From assembly GCA_023664685.1 (NCBI GenBank), contig JAMPFC010000001.1, positions 197,179-261,178 of the forward strand: 64,000 nucleotides of DNA, in the 5' to 3' direction. A program made the position numbers and the translations under genes. The DNA comes from Roseburia sp. GTDB taxonomy: Bacteria; Bacillota; Clostridia; Lachnospirales; Lachnospiraceae. Position 1 is the stretch's first letter. Each line of letters opens with the position of its first letter. A model generated the notes under the pieces. It did no database searches, was not told the DNA's origin, and saw nothing but the letters and a program-made list of their open reading frames with translations. Shown piece by piece: positions 7,559 through 15,287 of the stretch.

Positions 7559-9988
7559 TTATTTTTTTATCTTAACGCTGACTTTTTTACTCCATGTGCC
7601 ATACACCTTTTTACCGTTTACTGTTTTGAATGCCCGCACACGGAAATAATAAGTTTTCTTTTTGGATAATCCTTTGATCGTCACGTTGGCTTTCTTGATA
7701 TTCTTAACTTTCTTTGCCTTCTTGAATTTCTTGTTTGTTCCGTACTGGACTTCGTACCCTGTTGCGCCGGAAACCTTTTTCCATTTCAGAGATACTTTCT
7801 TTGCTTTTTTATTTGTTGCTTTCAGCGATTTCACTCTCTTTAGCGCTGTTACGTTGTCCTCGTTTATATCCGGTGCAGCGGTCGGTGTGATCGCCGGCGC
7901 TGTTGTTGTCGCAGATGGAACTTCGCTTGGAGCCGCTGTTGGTACAGTGGCTGGGTCTTGGCCAGACGGACTATTGGTCGTTAAAAACTTCCAATTAGAA
8001 ACCGTATATCCAGTGCCACGGAACACAAAGTACAGATCATGCACCCCTGTAACTGTTTCGTCCAGAGTTGCACTTACTTCTTTGTAAACATCGTCGCCTG
8101 TGCTGCTTACCGGAAGTGTTGCGATTTTCTTGCTCGTTTCATCGCCCGGTTTTCCATCAAGATAGACTTCAATACTTCCCTGATCGGTTGTTGATGCTAC
8201 GGATACCTGAACACCCTTAGCGCCTGTTCCGGAGAAATCTACGCCAGAAACCTTTGTCCAGTCTCCGGTATGGATTTCACTTAATACCATCTGATTCTGG
8301 CTTGCGGAATAAGCAGTCGTAACACCTCCGTTATCGGACATGTTATTTGCCGGATTCGTCAGATAAGCATCCTCTTTACCGGCTGCGCCTACTCCCGCAT
8401 AAGTGCCTTCGGCAGATAAGGTTTTATCTTCTTCATTTATCGTCAGTCTGTCGATATGAAGATTCCGGTAGCCCTGTTTTGTGCCATACAAGGCGCGTTC
8501 CAAATAAGTCGTGTGATAAGCGATGTAGGCTTCGCCTTTAAATGTAAACATATGATGGTGGTTATTGTATACATGATCATAAGCTCCCCCCGGATTCGGG
8601 AAAACCGTTCCGTGATATGTCCAATTTTTCATATAAGGATTATCGGCTGTGTAATAAGCGATGCATGCCTGACCAGTGTATTCATCCTTGTCATTTGCCA
8701 GATCAGAAGACCAGTTGGTGCTGTATGAATAATAATAAGTATCACCAAACTTATTGATTTCATTATCTTCAAAATAGTAATAGGGATCGAGTGTTGTCAT
8801 CGTATCGGTATCAAGACTGATCATATCATCGTTGAGCTTGCACACGCGGCCGGCATTGCTGCCCTCATTATTTCCACCAAAGTAGATGTAAGCGGATCCG
8901 TCATCATCGATAAATACGCCCGGGTCAAACAGCCACGGAACTTCTGCTTCGCTGCAGGTAGGAAGGCTGCGGTCAATGATACGCTTGCCAAGCGGGTCTC
9001 TCCAAGGGCCTGTCGGTGAATCTGCCTCTAGTACTGCGATCCCATCCCCGCCGGTCGTGTAATAGATATAAAATTTTGTCGTTCCGTCCACTTCTTTACT
9101 TACAATGGATGGCGCCCACGATTTTGTCGCATAAGTTGTCAACTTTGTCACATCGATCTGCCCTTCATCTTTCCAGTTTACCATGTCATCGGTGGAAATG
9201 CAGGAAAGAGTATGCGTGTCGTACTCATTATCTTTCACATTTGCTTTTCCGTCAAATCCAATTTCGTCAGTTGTTCCATATACATACAGACGACCGTTAT
9301 ATTCGATCGTTGTCGGGTCTGCGATAAATCGCTGCGCAACCAACATGCTGTTAACCGATTCTCGGGAACCCTTTGTATTGTAATCACGAAAACTTTTTGT
9401 CAATGTCAGATCGGTTGTATCATACGCCTGCTCCGTCTCCGGTTTGTATGGATTTTTAGGTTCACGAGCCGTACTCTGCGCACCGTATTCAACTTTGATG
9501 GATGTGATCTCAATGTCATCCAGATTTACTCCATAAGAACTACCTTTGATCAATATTTCCGTTGCGGCTCCCGTTGAAGTCAATTCTTTGGTAAGGCTAA
9601 ATTCTCCGGTACTAATTCCCTCGTCGGTACTTTTGATAATCTCAGAAAGATTATTAAACCCCTTATCCGACAGCCAGAAACGAAATCCTGCTGTACCGTT
9701 GTTTTTCCCTTCGATCGTTACCTTTACGGTATCGCCGGTATTGACCTGTTCTGGAAGTGTTACGATAAACTGTACAACGTCTTTTGCTTTTATCGTACCG
9801 GTTGTCTCATCGTATTCCGGACGTCCGTCGCTCTCCTGCTGGATATCAAACTTGGAAAGATCTACCTCTTTGACATCTGTTTCTGCTGCTTGTACTGTTT
9901 TGCTGCCCTGTAGTGCTGTCGGTGACAGGGAAATCATCATCGCTGCCGCCAATACAGCACTCAACACCTTCTTCATTTTTTTGTTCAT
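7559..9988 (-). CDS. Secreted GH43 glycosidase with CBM6-like and FN3 domains
   Basis: This 809-residue exported enzyme is expected to act on plant arabinoxylan or arabinan side chains. The signal peptide is residues 1-35 (cleavage after VQAAE-type sequence). A beta-rich accessory region covers about 40-170. A five-bladed GH43 catalytic domain covers about 210-560, with probable catalytic Asp224 (RFIADPTTI), Asp355 (LFDPGVF) and Glu407 (FEDNEINK). A CBM6-like module lies near 570-690, then a Thr/Pro/Ala linker and a lysine-rich FN3 domain (about 735-809). An AAAGGAG site precedes the ATG. The exact specificity (arabinofuranosidase or xylosidase) is not decidable by eye. The gene is divergent from an AraC regulator. 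Confidence 0.92.
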   Translation of the reverse strand: MNKKMKKVLSAVLAAAMMISLSPTALQGSKTVQAAETDVKEVDLSKFDIQQESDGRPEYDETTGTIKAKDVVQFIVTLPEQVNTGDTVKVTIEGKNNGTAGFRFWLSDKGFNNLSEIIKSTDEGISTGEFSLTKELTSTGAATEILIKGSSYGVNLDDIEITSIKVEYGAQSTAREPKNPYKPETEQAYDTTDLTLTKSFRDYNTKGSRESVNSMLVAQRFIADPTTIEYNGRLYVYGTTDEIGFDGKANVKDNEYDTHTLSCISTDDMVNWKDEGQIDVTKLTTYATKSWAPSIVSKEVDGTTKFYIYYTTGGDGIAVLEADSPTGPWRDPLGKRIIDRSLPTCSEAEVPWLFDPGVFIDDDGSAYIYFGGNNEGSNAGRVCKLNDDMISLDTDTMTTLDPYYYFEDNEINKFGDTYYYSYSTNWSSDLANDKDEYTGQACIAYYTADNPYMKNWTYHGTVFPNPGGAYDHVYNNHHHMFTFKGEAYIAYHTTYLERALYGTKQGYRNLHIDRLTINEEDKTLSAEGTYAGVGAAGKEDAYLTNPANNMSDNGGVTTAYSASQNQMVLSEIHTGDWTKVSGVDFSGTGAKGVQVSVASTTDQGSIEVYLDGKPGDETSKKIATLPVSSTGDDVYKEVSATLDETVTGVHDLYFVFRGTGYTVSNWKFLTTNSPSGQDPATVPTAAPSEVPSATTTAPAITPTAAPDINEDNVTALKRVKSLKATNKKAKKVSLKWKKVSGATGYEVQYGTNKKFKKAKKVKNIKKANVTIKGLSKKKTYYFRVRAFKTVNGKKVYGTWSKKVSVKIKK

Positions 9989-10006
9989 TCCGTTCTCCTT
10001 TCAAAA

Positions 10007-10052
10007 TTCATATTTTACAAATCTTTCTTAAATAATACTTAAAAAATATGAA
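10007..10052. promoter_or_regulatory. Inverted repeat in the GH43-araC intergenic region
   Basis: TTCATATTTT (10007-10016) and AAAATATGAA (10043-10052) are perfect 10-bp inverted arms 26 bp apart. They lie just upstream of the GH43 start within a very AT-rich divergent region (9989-10199). It is a candidate operator for the neighbouring AraC regulator; the arms could also be fortuitous in such AT-rich DNA. Confidence 0.35.
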
Positions 10053-10199
10053 CTTTTCCATAGAACACATTAGTATTTTTATAAAATATTCGCAACTTTT
10101 GAAAAAAGTTTTTTTGCTATATATTATTTTTTATAAGTATGTTAAAATTTTATATGTAAATATTTTTTTCGCCATCTGTTTTTCATAAGGGAGGTTCTT

Positions 10200-11021
10200 A
10201 CGATCAATTCTTATCCGTCGATCGGAGACGAACAAAAACTGCCGATTTTCATGCGTGCTGTGGGGTGCTATGAATATCAGCCCCTCGACAAAAAGGAAGA
10301 AGGTTATCTGTATCATCAGCTTTTCTTTGTAGAAGAAGGTGAGTTGGAATTATTTGCCCAGAATAATGTCTATCACATCAAAAAAGATATGGGATTTTTT
10401 CTTCACAGAAATATTCCCTATCAAATAAAGAAAACCACGCACTTATGCACAACCCACTGGGTATCCTTTGGATGCCTTGATGAAACTGCTGTTTTTTCAT
10501 TGATTCAATTTGAGCCGGTTATGATCTTTGCAAAGCTTGATACGAAAAGCCTTCGGATGCAGTTAAAAAAGATGTATCTTCTCTCTACCGAAGATACGTT
10601 TTATAGTCGTTGTCAAAATTCTGCCCTTGTATATACTTATCTTATGGAGATCTATGCACAGAATGAGCAATACACGAAAAAGCTTGAAAATGAGATTGAT
10701 AACCCAGCCTTATTGCTCGCCAAACGATACATTGAACAGTATTATTTTAACGAGCTTACCCTAGACACAATCGCAGATTTTGCCCATGTTTCCCCGCAGC
10801 ATTTATGCCGCCTGTTCCAGAAGCACATGCAAATGCGCCCCACCAATTATATCAATTTGACCCGTATCAAAGTATCCAAATGGCTCCTGCACAATTCCAA
10901 CGATTCCATCACGGAGATTGCCGAGAGAGTAGGTTATCACTCCCCGTACTATTTTACAAATACGTTTAAAAAATACGAGCATATGTCGCCAAGCGCATAT
11001 CGGAAAATGGTTCAAAGTTGA
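10200..11021 (+). CDS. AraC-family regulator, apparently with a non-AUG start
   Basis: The C-terminal 100 residues are a double helix-turn-helix AraC domain (LTLDTIADFAHVSPQHLCRL, then SITEIAERVGYHSPYYFTNT and FKKYEHMSPSAYRK). The N-terminal part is a cupin-like sensor (YLYHQLFFVEEGELELF). The only ATG near the 5' end is at 10251 and has no ribosome site. A strong AAGGGAGG ends at 10194, with in-frame ACG at 10200 and ATC at 10203. The reading frame between 10200 and 10251 (INSYPSIGDEQKLPIF) looks like ordinary coding sequence. No ATG, GTG or TTG exists in frame back to the stop at 10143. The gene probably controls the divergent GH43 gene in response to a sugar. Confidence 0.8.
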   Translation, partial: TINSYPSIGDEQKLPIFMRAVGCYEYQPLDKKEEGYLYHQLFFVEEGELELFAQNNVYHIKKDMGFFLHRNIPYQIKKTTHLCTTHWVSFGCLDETAVFSLIQFEPVMIFAKLDTKSLRMQLKKMYLLSTEDTFYSRCQNSALVYTYLMEIYAQNEQYTKKLENEIDNPALLLAKRYIEQYYFNELTLDTIADFAHVSPQHLCRLFQKHMQMRPTNYINLTRIKVSKWLLHNSNDSITEIAERVGYHSPYYFTNTFKKYEHMSPSAYRKMVQS

Positions 11022-11046
11022 GATTTGCATCACCGCTAGATTATGA

Positions 11047-11319
11047 CCACGGAAAGCAATTTTGAATAACTACAGTTCTTGAAACGAGTAAACTTTGTGC
11101 AGCAACAGAAATATTTCCCGCTTCGGACCCGCTTTCGCTAGATAAACACGTAGCGGTACTAAGGCCACAAGGTGCGTTCTCCGCACTTCGTGCGGAAGGC
11201 ACACCTTGCAGCCTAAGGACCGACGGTTTATAAGGTCCTCATCTGAAAATATTTCTGTTGTTGCACAATATATTATTAGTACTCCCAAAACTGTAGTTAT
11301 TCAAAATTGCTTTCCGTGG
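11047..11319. mobile_element. Long-hairpin repeat, copy B, with terminal inverted repeats
   Basis: This is the clearest copy of the hairpin family. The outer 31 bp at 11047-11077 and 11289-11319 are perfect inverted repeats (CCACGGAAAGC... to ...GCTTTCCGTGG). ATTATGA(C) occurs directly outside both ends (11040-11047 and 11320-11327), as expected of a target-site duplication of 7 or 8 bp. Inside is the core shared with copies A and C (ACTAAGG, AAGGTGC, GCAGCCTAAG, CCGACGGTTTATAAGG). No transposase is encoded, so a MITE-like non-autonomous element is inferred. It lies 25 bp after the araC stop codon. Confidence 0.75.
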
Positions 11320-11416
11320 ATTATGACAAAAAAGTTGCGTTCACAAGAACATAATGATAGAATAAGGTCACTGGTAATATCGAAATGTTCAATTAAGGTA
11401 TATGAAAGGAGAGCAT

Positions 11417-11725
11417 ATGACGAAAAAGAAAAAGGATCTGTCTATAATACGCTCTTCGGCAGCAGAATACTTAACTTTTATTACGGCTACTGGTGAGAGT
11501 GATGTAAATGCAGTTTACTTTGACGAGAATGTCTGGCTTACTCAAAAAACAATGGGATTGCTTTATAATGTGGAAACGCATACGATCAATTATCATTTGA
11601 AGAAAATATTTGCAGATGGTGAACTAGAGGAGGCTTCAGTTATTCGAAAATTTCGAATAACTGCATCAGATGGAAAATGCATTTGTTGGTCATGTCCGGA
11701 CGAATGCATCATTTTGGACAAATAA
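11417..11725 (+). pseudogene. Truncated RhuM-family protein
   Basis: The sequence MTKKKKDLSIIRSSAAEYLTF and the following VWLTQKTMGLLYNVETHTIN match the N-terminus of RhuM/virulence-type proteins, which usually exceed 300 residues. The match ends at RKFRITASDGK, after which 15 unrelated residues (CICWSCPDECIILDK) lead to a stop. Only about 102 residues remain. The start at 11417 is set by AAAGGAGAG. RhuM proteins carry an N-terminal Fic/DNA-binding-associated domain and occur in accessory islands; function is poorly known. Truncation by deletion or rearrangement is inferred. Confidence 0.7.
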
Positions 11726-11770
11726 AAAATATTATAAGAAATATATATAATTGAGAAAGGATGATTTGTT

Positions 11771-12106
11771 ATGAGTAATTTGTTATCATATAAAAATTAC
11801 AACGGAACAGTAGAGTATTCCAAAGAGGACAGTTGCCTTTTGGGAAAGGTCATTGGAATAAAATCATTATTATCTTATGAGGGAGATTCTGTAAAAGAAT
11901 TGGAGCAGGATTTCCAGAATGCGATTGATGCATACTTAGAGGATTGCAAGGAGCGTAATGTAGAGCCTGAGCAGCCTTATAAGGGAACATTTAATGTCAG
12001 AATCAGTCCGGAGTTACATCGAAACATTGCAGTGTATGCGATTGAGCATGGAAAAAGTTTAAATGCTGCTGTAGAAGAAGCTATCGGAAATATGGTTAGA
12101 GCGTAA
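11771..12106 (+). CDS. HicB-family antitoxin-like protein (orphan)
   Basis: The first 75 residues form a HicB-type fold (YKNYNGTVEYSKEDSCLLGK, then VKELEQDFQNAIDAYLEDCK). The last 40 are a ribbon-helix-helix DNA-binding domain (GTFNVRISPELHRNIAVYAI, SLNAAVEEAI). In HicAB modules this protein neutralises the HicA mRNA interferase and represses its own operon. No HicA-like ORF lies on either side, so it is an orphan. AGAAAGGATG precedes the start. A terminator follows at 12133. Confidence 0.85.
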   Translation: MSNLLSYKNYNGTVEYSKEDSCLLGKVIGIKSLLSYEGDSVKELEQDFQNAIDAYLEDCKERNVEPEQPYKGTFNVRISPELHRNIAVYAIEHGKSLNAAVEEAIGNMVRA

Positions 12107-12132
12107 AAGGAAAAATAAGCATATTTTTCATA

Positions 12133-12162
12133 AAAACACCAAGTCTTCCTGTGGTGTTTTTT
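12133..12162 (+). terminator. Intrinsic terminator after hicB
   Basis: AAAACACCA pairs with TGGTGTTTT around a 10-nt loop and is followed by further T residues. Confidence 0.75.
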
Positions 12163-12220
12163 GTTGTGCAAAAAGCAGTATAGAAATGAGGAGACTATGG
12201 CAAATCCATAAAGTGAAAAG

Positions 12221-12400
12221 TTTGAAAAAGTGTACTTTTTCAAACTCAAATTACGTAAGGTATTTTACACCATTTTCTTGGTGTGTGCAACAGATTTTTT
12301 CGTTTTTAGACAAATTTTGGGTGAAATGGGAGTGATTTTGCTGTTTTTGGTCTAAAATCAAGTTGTAATAAGAGATTTTGAAAAAGTACACTTTTTCAAA
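12221..12400. repeat. 180-bp interval bounded by inverted 24-bp palindromes
   Basis: Two 24-bp sequences (12221-12244 and 12377-12400) are exact reverse complements of each other. Each is itself a palindrome with 11-bp arms, TTTGAAAAAGT and ACTTTTTCAAA, around a 2-nt centre (GT in the first, AC in the second). The AT-rich DNA between them contains no ORF or RNA that I recognise. The layout suggests a tiny mobile element or two sites for one symmetric DNA-binding protein. The stretch 12107-12559 contains nothing else identifiable apart from the hicB terminator. Confidence 0.6.
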
Positions 12401-12559
12401 CCGGGTTCATATTATGTTTGAAGATAAATGGAGACAATATTTGACTGCTAGAATTATCTGTATTAAAGCGGATTTAGAACATTGGAAAAAAGTACTATTG
12501 ATGAAACATTAAAAATATTGTAGTAACTGTAACAAAAAACGATTAAAAATGGAGGAAAA

Positions 12560-13900
12560 ATGATTATGAAAAAACAACAGAGAAATCAGACACAAAGAAG
12601 AAAAACATTAGCACTTTTACTAACTGTTGCCTTATGCATGGGAATTTTAGCATCTGGCGGGCTGCCGGTCAGTAAAGCGGTAAGTACACCCGATTCAGAG
12701 ACAGCAACAGCAGATTCAGACATTACGCTAAAGAACCCGACAATCAGTGACAATGGTGTCACGACATGGGACTGTGTCTGGTTTGGAAATTATCCACAGA
12801 GTGATGCGACCGGGGCGACGAAAGAGCCGATCAAGTGGCGTGTTCTCTCAGTAAATGGAGACGATGCGTTTTTATTAGCGGATCAAAACTTAGATTGTCA
12901 GAAATACAACGATACATATATGGATGATATCACATGGGAGACGTGTACGATGCGGTCATGGCTGAATGGTTATGGCGCAGCATCCAATAAAGATGGAAAA
13001 GATTACAGTGCTGATAATTTTCTGGATAAAGCTTTTACTGCCTCTGAACAGGCGGCGATCAGAAACACGACCGTAGTCAATGAGGATAATCCATATTACG
13101 ATACAGAAGGTGGAAATAATACGACAGATAAAGTGTACCTTCTCTCGCTTAGTGAAGTGCTGAACCCATCTTATGGGTTTCATTCAGATCCCGATGAGTA
13201 TGCGGAAAGCCGGAGGGCAAAGAATACCACATATGCAAAGGGGCAGGGTGTTTTGACAAATCCTAGTGGAGAGTATGCAGGAAACGGAATTTGGTGGCTG
13301 CGGTCGCCGGGCCGCGATAGTGATGACGCATCCTATGTGAGTAACGGTGGTAGTGTACACGAGTGTGGTGGCAATGTCGACCATTATGGTGTCGCGGCGC
13401 GTCCCGCTTTGCATTTGAATCTATCATCTACTTCAAGTTGGTCATATGCCGAAAAAGTAAACTCAGAAGAGATCAGCGAAATTTCTCCGACAGATACACC
13501 GACTGCTGTTCCTACGGTAGTGCAAACAGCCACTCCAACAGTGGTGTCGACTGCAAACTCAAATTCTATCTCGACCTCTGCCCCAGCCCCTGCGGTTTCC
13601 TCTCCGAGTGCTGCACCGTCTTCCTCTTCGGAGAAAGCTGTCACAACAGAGAAAGAGAAAAGCCTGAAACTTTCAGACCTTAAGTGCCGGAAAAACAGTA
13701 AAGTGATTTCAGGTAAAGTATCTGTAGCGAAAGCTACGGTAAAGATTAAAGTCGGGAAGAGCACATGGAAGAAAGCAAAGGTAGACGGAAAGAAATTTAC
13801 ATTAAAACTTTCATCAAAGCTGAAAAAGAAAACGAAGATCACAATAAAAGTTACAAAGAACGGATATAAAAGTCTTGTAAAGACATGTAAGGTAAAATAG
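12560..13900 (+). CDS. Secreted DUF6273 protein with Ig-like tail
   Basis: This 446-residue protein has a signal peptide (KTLALLLTVALCMGILASGG). The DUF6273 domain spans about 60-300, with PIKWRVLSV, TMRSWLNGY, VYLLSLSEV, WWLRSPGRD and the closing AARPALHLNL. A Ser/Thr/Pro linker (about 305-370) leads to a lysine-rich C-terminal beta module of about 70 residues (KVISGKVSVAKATVKIKVGK) resembling bacterial Ig-like repeats. The fold resembles formylglycine/C-lectin-type scaffolds by analogy only; binding function is unknown. GGAGG lies 4 nt before the first ATG and 10 nt before a second (12566), so either may start. Same family as the protein at 3558. Confidence 0.85.
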   Translation: MIMKKQQRNQTQRRKTLALLLTVALCMGILASGGLPVSKAVSTPDSETATADSDITLKNPTISDNGVTTWDCVWFGNYPQSDATGATKEPIKWRVLSVNGDDAFLLADQNLDCQKYNDTYMDDITWETCTMRSWLNGYGAASNKDGKDYSADNFLDKAFTASEQAAIRNTTVVNEDNPYYDTEGGNNTTDKVYLLSLSEVLNPSYGFHSDPDEYAESRRAKNTTYAKGQGVLTNPSGEYAGNGIWWLRSPGRDSDDASYVSNGGSVHECGGNVDHYGVAARPALHLNLSSTSSWSYAEKVNSEEISEISPTDTPTAVPTVVQTATPTVVSTANSNSISTSAPAPAVSSPSAAPSSSSEKAVTTEKEKSLKLSDLKCRKNSKVISGKVSVAKATVKIKVGKSTWKKAKVDGKKFTLKLSSKLKKKTKITIKVTKNGYKSLVKTCKVK

Positions 13901-13941
13901 GAGAACCCCCTCCGTATAACAAGCTGGAATATATAAAGTTC

Positions 13942-13986
13942 AAAAAAAGTACAGAACAAACGTTCAATTTATTCTGTACTTTTTTT
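13942..13986 (+). terminator. Intrinsic terminator
   Basis: A 15-bp perfect stem (AAAAAAAGTACAGAA with TTCTGTACTTTTTTT) surrounds a 15-nt loop. It can act in both directions. Confidence 0.85.
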
Positions 13987-14074
13987 GCGTATCGTGGTAT
14001 ACTATGTATGAACAAAAGATATCGGACGCAGTTAGAGGTTTTCCCGATGGTTCAGAATGAAGGAGGGAGAGTTT

Positions 14075-14440
14075 GTGATAACAGATTTAACCAGTAATGT
14101 CATAGAAAAAATCAAATTAGAATCTGTACCAATGATAAAAAACGCTCTGGGGACTGATTTGTATGAGATCATTCTTTACGGTTCATGTGCGAGAGGCGAT
14201 TTTAATAAAGACTCAGATGTTGATATCGCATTACTAACAAAGTGTGATCGGACAGAGTTAAAAAGATACGAGAGGGTTTTAGCACAAATAGCAACTGAAT
14301 TGGCATTAAAATATTTTGCTGTTGTGAATTTTGTGTGCTTTCCCAAAGCGGAGTATGATGAAAAGAAAGCATGGTATCCATATTTTAAAAGCATAGATAC
14401 TGAGGGAATCAGACTCGCACACATATCCTTACATACATAA
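14075..14440 (+). CDS. Orphan MNT-type nucleotidyltransferase
   Basis: This 121-residue protein is of the minimal nucleotidyltransferase class. The motif YGSCARGDFNKDSDVDIAL carries the GS and DxD residues that bind nucleotide and metal. The GTG start at 14075 is favoured because AGGAGGG lies 7 nt upstream; the ATG at 14057 precedes that ribosome site and has none of its own. MNT proteins usually act with a HEPN partner, as antitoxins that AMPylate the HEPN toxin, but no HEPN gene is adjacent. A hairpin repeat starts immediately after the stop codon. Confidence 0.82.
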   Translation: MITDLTSNVIEKIKLESVPMIKNALGTDLYEIILYGSCARGDFNKDSDVDIALLTKCDRTELKRYERVLAQIATELALKYFAVVNFVCFPKAEYDEKKAWYPYFKSIDTEGIRLAHISLHT

Positions 14441-14442
14441 AA

Positions 14443-14654
14443 GATTAGAAAACCCTCGTACAACAAGCAAGAATATTTCCGAAAAGAGCCTTATAAACTG
14501 TCGGTTCTTAGGCTGCGTATTAGGTGCCATTTTTGCACGAGGTGCGAAAAGCGCACCTTGCAGCCTTAGTACCGCTACACGTTTATATAGCGAAAGCGGG
14601 CTCGCATTCGGAAATATTCCTGCTGTTGTACACGGTTTTCTTATTTTAATTATC
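14443..14654. repeat. Long-hairpin interspersed repeat, copy C (inverted relative to A and B)
   Basis: The reverse complement aligns with copies A and B through the core (CCCGCTTTCGCTA, AAACGTGTAGCGGTACTAAGG, GCAGCCTAAGAACCGACAG). Arms pair over the whole length: CGTACAACAAGCAAGAATAT with ATATTCCTGCTGTTGTAC, and further out AGAAAACC (14447-14454) with GGTTTTCT (14634-14641). It starts 3 bp after the MNT stop codon and ends about 20 bp before the rplS promoter. Confidence 0.8.
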
Positions 14655-14674
14655 ATCTTTTTCCAAACTACTTG

Positions 14675-14703
14675 TTGACGAATCCACGTTTTTATGTTAT
14701 ATT
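14675..14703 (+). promoter_or_regulatory. rplS promoter
   Basis: TTGACG and TATATT are separated by exactly 17 bp. They lie about 118 bp upstream of the rplS start codon. Confidence 0.75.
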
Positions 14704-14709
14704 CTTAAT

Positions 14710-14805
14710 GTTGTCAAAAGATAGATGGTCCTCTGGTGCAGCAGAATCATATGAGAAAAGAAGAGAAAAGCTACGTAGTATCGCATTAAGAACATCAAAA
14801 AAAAC
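14710..14805 (+). promoter_or_regulatory. rplS 5' leader, possible L19 autoregulatory leader
   Basis: About 110 nt of untranslated leader lie between the promoter and rplS. Firmicutes are known to carry an L19 leader at this place. I did not identify the consensus structure here, so this rests on position alone. Confidence 0.3.
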
Positions 14806-14820
14806 AGGAGGAACAACAAA

Positions 14821-15168
14821 ATGAATGAAATTATCAGAAAGATCGAAGCAGAGCAGATGAAAGCCGAAGTTCCCGAGTTTCATGTTGGGGATACCGTGCG
14901 GGTACATGCAAAGGTTATCGAGGGAAACCGTGAGAGAACACAGGTCTTTGAAGGGGTTGTCCTGAAGAGACAGGGCGGAAGCAGCCGCGAGACATTTACC
15001 GTCCGCAAAAATTCAAACGGAATCGGCGTTGAGAAAACATGGCCGCTTCACTCACCGATCGTTGAGAAGATTGAGATCGTAAGACTTGGTAAAGTAAGAC
15101 GTGCGAAACTGAATTATCTGCGTAACCGTGTTGGTAAGGCTGCGAAGGTAAAAGAACTGGTTCGTTAA
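14821..15168 (+). CDS. rplS: 50S ribosomal protein L19
   Basis: This 115-residue protein is the usual length of L19, a component of the large subunit at the 30S interface. Family segments are [32 protein letters not shown] and [20 protein letters not shown]. It has its own strong promoter, and AGGAGG precedes the start. It leads the cluster rplS-lepB-rbgA-lepB-CYTH, so ribosome assembly (RbgA) and secretion genes are co-transcribed with it, as is common in Clostridia. Confidence 0.98.
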   Translation: MNEIIRKIEAEQMKAEVPEFHVGDTVRVHAKVIEGNRERTQVFEGVVLKRQGGSSRETFTVRKNSNGIGVEKTWPLHSPIVEKIEIVRLGKVRRAKLNYLRNRVGKAAKVKELVR

Positions 15169-15287
15169 TTTTGAAACTGACTGAACAATATAGTGTGTGT
15201 CACAGCGTTTGCCGCGGCATGCACTATGTTTCTATATAGGAAAAGCTCAACGGCGCCGTTGGGCTGATTTGATTTGAGGGAATTGCT

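Noticed and set aside
10803..11033. Minus-strand 76-residue frame over the end of araC.
   Set aside because: It is antisense to the conserved AraC helix-turn-helix and has no ribosome site.
11070..11288. A 72-residue reading frame on the minus strand within repeat copy B, with similar frames in copies A (876-1076) and C (14429-14656).
   Set aside because: The frames follow the repeat, not a gene. They have no ribosome site and the similarity is fully explained by the shared hairpin DNA.
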